The notes under the pieces were generated by a model. It saw only the letters and a program-made list of their open reading frames with translations. It was not told the origin of the DNA and searched no databases. Made by a program: the position numbers and the translations under genes. Below, piece by piece: positions 53,101-60,355 of a stretch of DNA of 64,000 bases. The stretch comes from Planctomycetota bacterium (GTDB taxonomy: Bacteria > Planctomycetota > Planctomycetia > Pirellulales > PNKZ01), in assembly GCA_018242585.1 (NCBI GenBank), contig JAFEBQ010000007.1, forward strand, positions 62,001 through 126,000. Direction: 5' to 3'. The first letter of the stretch is position 1; every line of letters begins with the position of its first letter.

Positions 53101-54222
53101 ATGTCCACCGCCACGCTCACTCGATCGCCGCGCATTCGTCTGGCCACGCTGGACGAGTACGATCAGATTTCGCGCGTCGAGTGGCAGAACTCGCTGGGGA
53201 GCTTGCAAGAGAGCGACTGGCGCGATCTGTGGCTGAAGAACCCGGTCTGGCCGCGCGTGAAGGACCATTGGCCGGTGGGCTGGGTGCTGGAAAGCGTCGA
53301 CGGTCGCATTGTTGGCACATTGATCAACGTGCCGTCGTTGTATCAATTCCGCGGGCGCGAACTGCTGTGCGCTAACGGGCGCGGCTGGGCCGTCGACGTC
53401 GATCATCGCGCGTTCGCGCTGGCCTTGATGGGGGAATACTTCGGCCAGGCCGACGTCGATCTGTTCATCAACACGACCGTGGGGCCGAATGCCGCGCCGC
53501 TAATCAGTCAACTGAGCGATCGTATTCCGTGCGGCGACTTTCAGACGCTTCCCTATTACGCCACGTCGCATCGCCGGCTGGCGATCAAAGGACTGAACAA
53601 GCTGCGTTTGCCGTGCGCGAACCTGCTCAGCTATCCGGCCGCGGCGGCCATCGGACTGGTCGATCGGCTGCGCCTGAGCCGCATTCCGTCAGCGCCACGC
53701 GGCGTGACGATCGAAATGCTCGATCACTTCGACGCGCGGTTCGACCCGTTCTGGCAAGAGCTGGTCGCGCGGAACCCGAACATTTTGCTGTCGGCCCGCG
53801 ATAGCGCTGCGCTGAACTGGCACTTTACCGGCCCGATTCGACGTCACGACTTGTGGGTCGTCGCCGCGGTTCGCGATGGATTGCTGCGGGCCTGGTGCGT
53901 GATTAAGCGGCAAGACCCGGGCGAGGCGATGCGGCGCATGCGGCTGATCGACTTCCAGACCGTCGAGCCCGAGGTCGATCATCTGGCCGGCTTGTTGCGA
54001 GCGGCGCTGGCGCGCTGCCGGCGCGAGCGCTACGACGTGCTCGAACATTTGGGGGCCGGGCTGCCACAGGTGGCGACGTTTGAACGCCATGCGCCGTATC
54101 GCCGCGGCCTGGCGTGCTGGCCCTTCTACTATCGCGCGGTCGATCCGGCGCTGGATGCCGAGTTGGCCAATCCTGAACTGTGGGCGCCATCGACGTACGA
54201 CGGCGACTCGAGCTACGAATAA
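53101..54222 (+). CDS. Large GNAT-fold acyltransferase-like protein of the A-PCP cassette
   Basis: 373 residues; the ATG is two bases after the P450 stop. The N-terminal half fits an acyl-CoA N-acyltransferase (GNAT) fold: IRLATLDEYDQISRVEWQNS, the WVLESVDGRIVGTLINVPS strand pair, and WAVDVDHRAFALALMGEYF at the place of the acyl-CoA motif A helix. The Gly pattern of that motif (Q/R-x-x-G-x-G/A) is not kept, so the cofactor may not be CoA. The C-terminal half (RRHDLWVVAAVRDGLLRAWCVIKR, LLRAALARCRRERYDVLEH) may be a second GNAT-like lobe as in Fem-type transferases. It may take an aminoacyl group from the carrier and pass it to an acceptor. This is a proposal only. Confidence 0.7.
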   Translation: MSTATLTRSPRIRLATLDEYDQISRVEWQNSLGSLQESDWRDLWLKNPVWPRVKDHWPVGWVLESVDGRIVGTLINVPSLYQFRGRELLCANGRGWAVDVDHRAFALALMGEYFGQADVDLFINTTVGPNAAPLISQLSDRIPCGDFQTLPYYATSHRRLAIKGLNKLRLPCANLLSYPAAAAIGLVDRLRLSRIPSAPRGVTIEMLDHFDARFDPFWQELVARNPNILLSARDSAALNWHFTGPIRRHDLWVVAAVRDGLLRAWCVIKRQDPGEAMRRMRLIDFQTVEPEVDHLAGLLRAALARCRRERYDVLEHLGAGLPQVATFERHAPYRRGLACWPFYYRAVDPALDAELANPELWAPSTYDGDSSYE

Positions 54223-54237
54223 CTGCGCCGCGTCACG

Positions 54238-54258
54238 CGCCGTTATGGCGTTTTCTTT
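54238..54258 (+). terminator. Weak terminator after the A-PCP cassette
   Basis: CGCC-gttat-GGCG followed by TTTTCTTT, 16 bases past the last stop codon of the cassette. The stem is only four or five base pairs. It overlaps the 3' end of the convergent ThuA-like gene. Confidence 0.35.
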
Positions 54259-55163
54259 ACTTGCGGCTCGACGGCCCCGGGCTCGAACGTAGCCAGATCG
54301 GGCAGCGTCACGCGCACACCGTCGCTCGGCACGTCCACCTTTGCCGACCAGACGACGCCGTTCAGGATCAGCGTGCGTAGATTGTCGTCGTGCCAATTGC
54401 GATAGAAGTGCGGCATGACCACTCCCACGCCCCGCCCGCCGTCGGCGCGCGACACGGCCCAGGCCACCGTCTCGCGCTTCGGCTCTTCGGGGGGCAGCAT
54501 CGACGTCGCCAGCGCCGTGACGTTCGGCATGGGACCGTTTGGCCCGAAGTAATTGTTGTAGTAAGGCTCGTCGCGCAGGCTGAACGACTTCCAGCCGCGC
54601 AGCACGGGATGATCCCCAGTGCCGGGGTCGATGGCGCAGTTGAACACCTTGGCGACCGACTTGTGGTGCGGGCAGCCGGTGGCAAAGTAGCCCCCCATCC
54701 AACGCAACAGCGGATGATCGCCGTCGGGCTTCACGTGCTTGGCAGTCAGGCCGGTCGCATAGTGGTAGCAAACCAGCCCACAGCACCGGTCCATCATCCG
54801 GGGCAAGTCGGCCATGATCCGGTCACGCTCGGGCATTTCCTCGCCCGGGAAACGATCGCCCGAAAAGACGACCGAAGCCACGCGGTCGAGTAACTGTGAA
54901 TCAGTGGGCCAGGTGGTGACGACTTCGGCCGTGATGCCGCGAACATTGTCGGCATGTTCCAGGCAATGCTTCACCAGCTTGGCGCTGGCCAGCACCTCGT
55001 GCGAGCCCGGCGGATGCTTGCTCGGCCCCACGACGATCAACACGTGCGCCGGCGTGCTTTGAGCAGCGGCGTTCGCCGAGACGAGCGACACCATGCCCAG
55101 CGTCGCGACCAGCGCGGCAATCATCGTTCGAGCAGCATTCGTCGCCATGATTCGCATACTCAT
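54243..55163 (-). CDS. Secreted ThuA-like domain protein
   Basis: 306 residues, signal peptide about 1-34 (ending NAAAQS). ATG at 55163 or 55157, neither with a clear ribosome site. The ThuA-like fold (class I glutamine amidotransferase-like) reads HVLIVVGPSKHPPGSHE, VVFSGDRFPGEEMPERDRI, GLVCYHYATGL, LLRWMGGYFATGCPHH, HPVLRGWKSFSLRDEPYY, AWAVSRADGGRGVGVVMPHFYRNW and FRTLILNGVVW-type end (TLILNGVVWSAKVDV). ThuA-like secreted proteins abound in planctomycetes; the function is linked to sugar handling but unproven. It converges with the GNAT gene and is preceded by a dense hairpin region. Confidence 0.88.
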   Translation of the reverse strand: MSMRIMATNAARTMIAALVATLGMVSLVSANAAAQSTPAHVLIVVGPSKHPPGSHEVLASAKLVKHCLEHADNVRGITAEVVTTWPTDSQLLDRVASVVFSGDRFPGEEMPERDRIMADLPRMMDRCCGLVCYHYATGLTAKHVKPDGDHPLLRWMGGYFATGCPHHKSVAKVFNCAIDPGTGDHPVLRGWKSFSLRDEPYYNNYFGPNGPMPNVTALATSMLPPEEPKRETVAWAVSRADGGRGVGVVMPHFYRNWHDDNLRTLILNGVVWSAKVDVPSDGVRVTLPDLATFEPGAVEPQVKKTP

Positions 55164-55193
55164 CAGTCGTTAGCAGTTTGCCAGCGGACATTA

Positions 55194-55216
55194 GCCCCCG
55201 GTCAATGACCGGGGGC
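55194..55216. repeat. Perfect 23-bp palindrome upstream of the ThuA-like gene
   Basis: GCCCCCGGTCA, one base, TGACCGGGGGC: 11-bp perfect arms, 31 bases upstream of the ThuA-like start. It can form a very stable hairpin in the leader RNA or be a protein site. Confidence 0.7.
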
Positions 55217-55255
55217 GTACGAGCATCAATCTCGTCTATCTCTCGCCGAAATCAG

Positions 55256-55373
55256 TGGGTAGCACCGACAACTAGTTGTCGGTGTCGCGCAGCGACAAGA
55301 GGACAATGGAGAATCGAACCAAACCCTCTTGCGGCTCCGCCGCCCGGACAAGCAAGTTGTCCGGGCCACCCCA
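55256..55373. repeat. Four-hairpin dispersed element, copy 1
   Basis: Order: end GTGGGTAGC; palindrome CACCGACAACTAGTTGTCGGTG (55263-55284, 22 bp perfect); mini-hairpin TCGCGCAGCGA (55285-55295); CAAGAGG ... CCTCTTG pair; mini-hairpin GCGGC-TCC-GCCGC (55331-55343); hairpin CCCGGACAA-5-TTGTCCGGG (55343-55365); end GCCACCCCAC. Copy 2 at 62536-62646 has the same order with different arm sequences. Confidence 0.75.
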
Positions 55374-55395
55374 CATACTTCGTGTCGCCGTCAGT

Positions 55396-56373
55396 TTAAC
55401 CCGCCGCCGCCAATGCCGTCCCATGCACGCCAAGCAAGCCATCGATCTCACTCAAATCATCGCCGCTCAATTGCCAATCGCCGGCGGCTGCGGTCTCTTC
55501 AATCTGCGCCGGGCGGCGGGCTCCGACGATGGCCGCGGTCACTTCGCCGCGCCGCAGCACCCAGGCGAGGGCCACGTGCGCCACCGTGTGGCCGTGCCGA
55601 GCGGCAATCTGGCGCAAGCCCTCGACCAGCGCCAAGTTGGCCGACAGCTTCGGCTCGTGAAACTGCACGTCGTTCCGGCGGTGATCTTCGGCCGCGAGTT
55701 GTTCGATCCACTCGTGCGTGATCTTGCCGGTGAGCAGCCCCTTTTGCATCGGGCTATAGGCCACGACGCCAATCTGGTTCGCTCCGCAAAACGGCAACAG
55801 CTCGGCCTCGACGCCGCGGGCCAGCATGCTGTACGGCGGCTGCAACGACGCGATCGGGTGAAGCTGCTGGATTCGCTTGAGTTGGGCCACGCTGAAGTTG
55901 CTGACGCCGCCGTAACGAATCTTGCCGGCGCGGACCAGGTCGGCCACCACGCCCCAAGCTTCTTCGATGTCCTCGTCGGGCTGCGGCCAGTGCATCTGAT
56001 ACAGGTCGATCACATCGACCCCCAACCGGCGCAAGCTGGCCTCGACCTCGGCCATCACACTGGCCCGCTTCAGGCGTGGGAACAACTGCCGCTGCTCGTC
56101 CCAACAGCGGCCGCACTTGGTGGCGACGATCGGGCGTTGCTTCAAGCCGCGTAGGGCACGGCCGACCACTTCTTCGCAATGCCCCAGCCCGTAGGCCGGA
56201 GCGGTGTCGATCCAGTTGATGCCCACGTCGAGGGCGCGGTGAATCGTGCGGATCGATTCCTCGTCGTCCTGCGGCCCCCAGCCGAACTTCCAATTGCCAC
56301 CCCCAATGGCCCAAGTACCCAGGCCGATGCGAGTGAGTTCCAGCGACGTGTTGCCAAGCCGTTTGGTGAGCAT
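55396..56373 (-). CDS. Aldo/keto reductase
   Basis: 325 residues. Starts MLTKRLGNTSLELTRIGLGTWAIGGG. Catalytic residues of the AKR fold are visible: INWIDTAPAYGLG (Asp and Tyr), IVATKCGR (Lys), LYQMHWPQP (His). NADPH-binding segments GVSNFSVAQLK, PYSMLARGVEAEL, VVAYSPMQKGLLTG and VGARRPAQIEETAAA. Full length for the family. Reduces carbonyls of sugars or other metabolites with NADPH; substrate unknown. It lacks a signal peptide, so it is cytosolic. Monocistronic by the repeats on each side. Confidence 0.93.
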   Translation of the reverse strand: MLTKRLGNTSLELTRIGLGTWAIGGGNWKFGWGPQDDEESIRTIHRALDVGINWIDTAPAYGLGHCEEVVGRALRGLKQRPIVATKCGRCWDEQRQLFPRLKRASVMAEVEASLRRLGVDVIDLYQMHWPQPDEDIEEAWGVVADLVRAGKIRYGGVSNFSVAQLKRIQQLHPIASLQPPYSMLARGVEAELLPFCGANQIGVVAYSPMQKGLLTGKITHEWIEQLAAEDHRRNDVQFHEPKLSANLALVEGLRQIAARHGHTVAHVALAWVLRRGEVTAAIVGARRPAQIEETAAAGDWQLSGDDLSEIDGLLGVHGTALAAAG

Positions 56374-56490
56374 GCGAGTGAGAACCTGCGGGCGGTGTGG
56401 GTGGCGAGAAAGTTGAAGGAGGGCAGTGCAAACCGCTTCGATTTACCTTGGCAGCCCGGGCAGGTCAACCGTCTGGGCGTTTTGCTGCCT

Positions 56491-56597
56491 GGTAGGGTGC
56501 TCTGTGAGCACCGTTTTTTCAATTCTTGGCCGTGCCCGATCGCGCCAAGTTGTTCGGCTCGCAGCGCGATGATTTGGTGCCCACAGGGCACCCTACA
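56491..56597. repeat. Hairpin-pair dispersed element (TAGGGTGC ... GCACCCTA)
   Basis: TAGGGTGC (56493-56500) and GCACCCTA (56588-56595) form inverted ends. The left part folds as GGTGCTC-TGT-GAGCACC followed by GTTTTTTC, a terminator-like layout on the plus strand. The right part folds as GGTGCCC-ACA-GGGCACC followed by CTACA. A single right-type unit recurs at 62684-62706. Confidence 0.7.
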
Positions 56598-56612
56598 AAG
56601 ACCTCGCCTCTT

Positions 56613-56894
56613 CTACAAATGCACCGGCACGAAGCGTTGCTGTTCGTCGGGCAGGCGCGGGGCAGGGGGGTCGAGCCAGGGAATCGGCTCCTGCCGGGCG
56701 GTGTGTTCGCGGACCCGATTTTTGAATTCGGTGACCACCGTGCCAAGCGCCATCCGCTCGTTGGCCGCCGTGCATTCGATGCCATCCAGATTCGCGACTC
56801 GAGCGCGCACACGCCCCTCGGCGATTTGGGCGACGTACACCGTGCAGCCGAACACCGGCACATTGGCCATCGGGAAGTTGCCTTCGTTGCTCAT
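56613..56894 (-). CDS. Small hypothetical protein
   Basis: 93 residues, no signal peptide. Reads as a compact beta-rich domain: VPVFGCTVYVAQIAEGRVRARVANLDG, ANERMALGTVVTEFKNRV, then a Pro-rich tail (PWLDPPAPRLP) ending VPVHL. The MALGTVVTEFKNRV segment resembles small planctomycete proteins of unknown role, but I cannot name the family. It is 17 bases downstream of the golvesin-like gene, so it is probably in the same transcript. Confidence 0.55.
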   Translation of the reverse strand: MSNEGNFPMANVPVFGCTVYVAQIAEGRVRARVANLDGIECTAANERMALGTVVTEFKNRVREHTARQEPIPWLDPPAPRLPDEQQRFVPVHL

Positions 56895-56911
56895 GCACCG
56901 TCACCCGCCCA

Positions 56912-57523
56912 CTAGGGTTTCTGTTCCAGCCATTGCACCGCGTCAGCGATCACGTACTTACCCTCGGTGCCGTCGGTGCCGATGCGAACCCAGCCGTTGC
57001 GCCCCGCGCGAAACCTGAACACCCCCAGCGTGCGGAACAGCCGGCCATGCTCGGGCACTTCCTGCTGGTTGATGCGAACGACTGTCTCGCCGTCGGCATG
57101 GTGAATGGTGACGGGCGTGTTGGTGGCCCGGCGGACATTGTAACAGTGGGCCAGCCGCACCTCGTACCGGCCATCGCGCGGCAAGTCGGGCGTGAAGGTG
57201 ACCGACTTCTGACCTTTGCCGTCCTTCTGATCGTGCAGATAGCCCAGCCCGACGTGCGGCGGCGTATGGGTCGAGTATTGCCAGGTGCCGACCAGCGTGG
57301 CAGCCGTCTCGTCAACGACAATGCCCGGCAGCGCCGCCGGATCGGCGACAATGAAGGGCACAAGTTCAGGCTTGTCGACTTCGCCCGGCGCGTGTGAATT
57401 GGCCACGGCTTGCGGATGGGGCTTTAACTGGGTAGCCGGCTCGGCGGGCTCGGCGCCGACTGATGAGAAGGCGAGCACAAGCAACATCAAAACCGACAGT
57501 AGTGCGACCGCTTTCAACGACAT
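56912..57523 (-). CDS. Secreted golvesin/xanthan-lyase C-terminal-like beta protein
   Basis: 203 residues from the ATG at 57523, where a signal peptide begins (MSLKAVALLSVLMLLVLAFS, ending VGAEP). The frame is open further upstream but lacks protein-like sequence. Residues about 65-203 match the golvesin C-terminal-like carbohydrate-binding domain: GIVVDETAATLVGTWQYST, GLGYLHDQKDGKGQKSVTF, GRYEVRLAHCYNVRRATNTP, FRTLGVFRFRAGRNG, VIADAVQWLEQ. Probably a free-standing adhesion or glycan-binding module. Here it stands alone without a catalytic domain. Confidence 0.8.
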   Translation of the reverse strand: MSLKAVALLSVLMLLVLAFSSVGAEPAEPATQLKPHPQAVANSHAPGEVDKPELVPFIVADPAALPGIVVDETAATLVGTWQYSTHTPPHVGLGYLHDQKDGKGQKSVTFTPDLPRDGRYEVRLAHCYNVRRATNTPVTIHHADGETVVRINQQEVPEHGRLFRTLGVFRFRAGRNGWVRIGTDGTEGKYVIADAVQWLEQKP

Positions 57524-57719
57524 TGATACGAGAATCCACAAGACTTTGGCCGATCGGCGAGGGACGGGGCTATTGTAGCTTCCCTCGGGATGGTCTGAAG
57601 CCAGACATTGCACCAAATAAACACCCTGTTCGGCGCGTCTTTCTTTCCGTGGCGAGGGCGTTTTCGCCGGGCCGCTAGCTGTTGGGCATCGTTCCGAACT
57701 TCCCATGCGCGGGGATCTT

Positions 57720-59153
57720 ATGCGTCGTGAATTTCGATTCCTGGTCGGTTCGCTCGTCGGTGTTGCCTTCGCGGTCAGCCTGTTGAGTTCAGCGGCGTCG
57801 ACCGCCTGGGCCGCCAATGCCTCGGGCAAGCCGAACATTGTAGTCATCGTGGCCGACGACTTGGGGAATCGTGACCTCGGGGTGCAAGGTTGCACCGACT
57901 GCCCGACGCCGCACATTGACTCGCTGGCCGCCGGCGGCATTCGCTGCACCAACGGTTACGTCAGCGGACCCTATTGCAGCCCGACCCGCGCCGGGCTGTT
58001 GACCGGGCGTTATCAGCAACGCTTTGGCCACGAGTTCAACCCCGGTCCGCCGGGGGAACCGGGCGAAGAAGTCAAAGGGCTCGATCTGAATCAGGTCACG
58101 CTGGCCGACCGGTTGCGCGCGGCGGGTTACGCGACCGGCATGGTCGGCAAGTGGCACCTGGGGGCCACGCCGCAGTTCCATCCCACGCAGCGCGGCTTTC
58201 AAGAATACTTCGGCTTCCTCGGCGGCGCGCTGACGTACCTGCCCGACAGGCCCAAGGGGAAAGACAACATCTATCGTGGCACCGAGCCGGTGAAGGAGAC
58301 CGAGTACCTGACCGACGCCTTCGCGCGCGAGGCGGTCGCCTATATCGACCGGCACGCGAAGGAGCCGTTCTTCTTGTACCTGACCTTCAACGCGGTTCAC
58401 ACGCCGATGGAAGCGACCGACAAGTACCTGGCACGCTTCGCCAAGATCGAAGATCAGCGCCGGCGCACCTATTGCGCCATGTTGTCGGCGATGGACGACG
58501 CGGTGGGGCAGGTACTTGGCAAGCTGCGCACCGCGGGCATCGAAGAGAACACACTGATCTTTTTTGTCAGCGACAACGGTGGCCCAAGCGGTGCCAACGG
58601 CTCGATCAATCTGCCGCTGCGTGGCAACAAAGCGACGACTTGGGAAGGGGGCGTGCGGGTGCCGTACCTGGTCCAGTGGAAAGCCCGGCTGCCGCAAGGC
58701 AAGACCTACGATCAACCGGTGATCCAGCTCGACTTCCTGCCCACGGCGCTGGCCGCCGCCGGCAGTACGACCACGCCGGCCGACAAGCTGGACGGGGTTG
58801 ACTTGTTGCCGTACCTGGCGGGCGAGAAGTCCGGTGCGCCGCACGCGGCCCTATACTGGCGGTTTGGCGAGCAGATGGCGATTCGCAAGGGCGATTGGAA
58901 GCTGCTGCGCGCGCCGAACGACGGCGCCACGCGAGGCGGACTGAACCGCGAGATGACGTCGGGCATGTTGGTGAACCTGGCCAACGACATTGGCGAAGAG
59001 CACGACGTGGCATCGGCCAATCCCGATAAGGCCCGCGAGTTGCAGGCCGCCTGGGACGCGTGGAACAAGGACAACGTACCGGCCAAGTGGGGCCCCGCGG
59101 CCAAGAAGAAGCAACCGCAGCCGGCCGCGAGGAAGCGAAAACGGACGGCGTGA
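57720..59153 (+). CDS. Secreted FormylGly sulfatase (second)
   Basis: 477 residues from the ATG at 57720, with GGGG A-rich sequence before it; 57705 is possible. Signal peptide ending near AWAAN. VVIVADDLGNRD (metal Asp pair), CSPTRAGLLTGRY (formylglycine Cys), MVGKWHLGATPQ, YLTFNAVHTPME and FFVSDNGGPSG. Core length is typical for family S1, with a basic Pro/Lys-rich tail (KKKQPQPAARKRKR). Substrate not readable. It differs clearly from the sulfatase at 45012. Transcribed alone, convergent with the DTW-domain gene. Confidence 0.93.
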   Translation: MRREFRFLVGSLVGVAFAVSLLSSAASTAWAANASGKPNIVVIVADDLGNRDLGVQGCTDCPTPHIDSLAAGGIRCTNGYVSGPYCSPTRAGLLTGRYQQRFGHEFNPGPPGEPGEEVKGLDLNQVTLADRLRAAGYATGMVGKWHLGATPQFHPTQRGFQEYFGFLGGALTYLPDRPKGKDNIYRGTEPVKETEYLTDAFAREAVAYIDRHAKEPFFLYLTFNAVHTPMEATDKYLARFAKIEDQRRRTYCAMLSAMDDAVGQVLGKLRTAGIEENTLIFFVSDNGGPSGANGSINLPLRGNKATTWEGGVRVPYLVQWKARLPQGKTYDQPVIQLDFLPTALAAAGSTTTPADKLDGVDLLPYLAGEKSGAPHAALYWRFGEQMAIRKGDWKLLRAPNDGATRGGLNREMTSGMLVNLANDIGEEHDVASANPDKARELQAAWDAWNKDNVPAKWGPAAKKKQPQPAARKRKRTA

Positions 59154-59181
59154 GCGATTAGAAGATGCCGGCCCCAAGCTG

Positions 59182-60342
59182 TTACAAGTGGTTCAGGTAC
59201 TTCACATAGGCAATCGTCCACGCCAGTCGTCGACCAGCGCGTCCTGGCAGGCACGTCGCCCCGGCCGGCAGCGCGGCGGCCAGCGTGTCGTCATCGAGCG
59301 CGTCGAACGGCCAGGGAGATTGCATGTCGATGCTCTTGAGCAACAGCCAGCGGCCGGGATCGTGGCCGACGTGACTCAGTAGTCGTGGCGTGCTCTGGTT
59401 AAACGCCACCAGCAAGTCATCGGGCCGCACAAACGCTCGCCAGCGATCTTCAAACTCGCCGAGCGTCGCCCCGCCGGCAAAGGTCTCGGCCGGTAGCGCC
59501 AGGTGTCCGAGAAACGCATTGGACAAGGGACTCATCGGCGCGAGCGCGCAACAAAGCCGCTCGCCGCTGCCAATCCGCTCGGCCACCCAATAGAGCGGCG
59601 CTAGCGAGTTGGGGTCACAGCCTCGCCCTCCCTGGGCCGACTCGCCATACGCGACAACCACGTGATCCAAGCTCCCCAGCAAGGCCGCGGGCACATTGCC
59701 GAGCGCGGGCCGGCGGCGCTTGGTGTGCCGCTCGCGGCATTCGACTTTGGGATGGGACAATTGCCGCTCGACCATCACGTTGAAAGCGTTTAACAACTCA
59801 GCCAACCCGACGGTCGCCGGCTCACAAGCGGTGAGCGCCGCCACCGCGGCCTCGACGGTCGACAGCGCCAGCGGGTTGGGCTGGCGGCGGATGCGGAACC
59901 GGCTGGGCTGTTGTGGCGTGAGCTGGAAGCGCGGCAACGTCCGCAGCGCAGGGATATCGCGGAGCAAGGTCTTGGCATGGTGCCAGGTCCCGTCCAGGAT
60001 CACCAATTGCTCGGGCAGCGCGTCGCGCGGCACGGCATCGAGCGTCAACGAATCGGGCTCCGGATACAGCAAACCGGCGCGGGGTGCCAAGGACAGCCTG
60101 CCGGCCAGTTCGCCTGGATGACCGATCAAGAGTTGCGAATTGCGCAGCGCTCGGTGGACCATCCGCGCCGTGTTGAAGGGATGAAACCGCTCGCGCGCGT
60201 GTTGAACAATGAGCACCTGGGTGCGATTGTCGATTTGCGGCACGGCGTCGCAATAGCATTCATGGCGCGGCCTGAAGCATGCGTAGCAACGCTTGCTCGT
60301 CGCCGGTTCTGCCATTTCAGATGGTTGTTCGATCGTCGCCAC
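59182..60342 (-). CDS. DTW-domain protein (TapT-like) with long C-terminal extension
   Basis: 386 residues. The GTG at 60342 has AGGGGG at normal spacing; the SD overlaps the helicase stop, so the genes are coupled. N-terminal 1-205: CYACFRPRHECYCDAVP (zinc Cys set), RTQVLIVQHARERFHPFNTAR, LVILDGTWHHAKTLLRD (the DTW motif, D-G-T-W) and RFRIRRQP. DTW proteins transfer the aminocarboxypropyl group of SAM to tRNA uridine (TapT/DTWD). The last 180 residues (ALLGSLDHVVVAYGESAQGG, LCCALAPMSPLSNAFLGHLALP, VAFNQSTPRLLSHV) form a separate domain that I do not recognise and that is absent from TapT. Follows the helicase gene by 13 bases. Confidence 0.85.
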   Translation of the reverse strand: MATIEQPSEMAEPATSKRCYACFRPRHECYCDAVPQIDNRTQVLIVQHARERFHPFNTARMVHRALRNSQLLIGHPGELAGRLSLAPRAGLLYPEPDSLTLDAVPRDALPEQLVILDGTWHHAKTLLRDIPALRTLPRFQLTPQQPSRFRIRRQPNPLALSTVEAAVAALTACEPATVGLAELLNAFNVMVERQLSHPKVECRERHTKRRRPALGNVPAALLGSLDHVVVAYGESAQGGRGCDPNSLAPLYWVAERIGSGERLCCALAPMSPLSNAFLGHLALPAETFAGGATLGEFEDRWRAFVRPDDLLVAFNQSTPRLLSHVGHDPGRWLLLKSIDMQSPWPFDALDDDTLAAALPAGATCLPGRAGRRLAWTIAYVKYLNHL

Positions 60343-60355
60343 GCGTTGCTGCCCC

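Noticed and set aside
55305..55325. tRNA-like T-loop (GGTTCGATTC on the minus strand)
   Set aside because: The flanking five-base stems do not pair and no acceptor or anticodon arm can be drawn; it is the spacer of the four-hairpin element.
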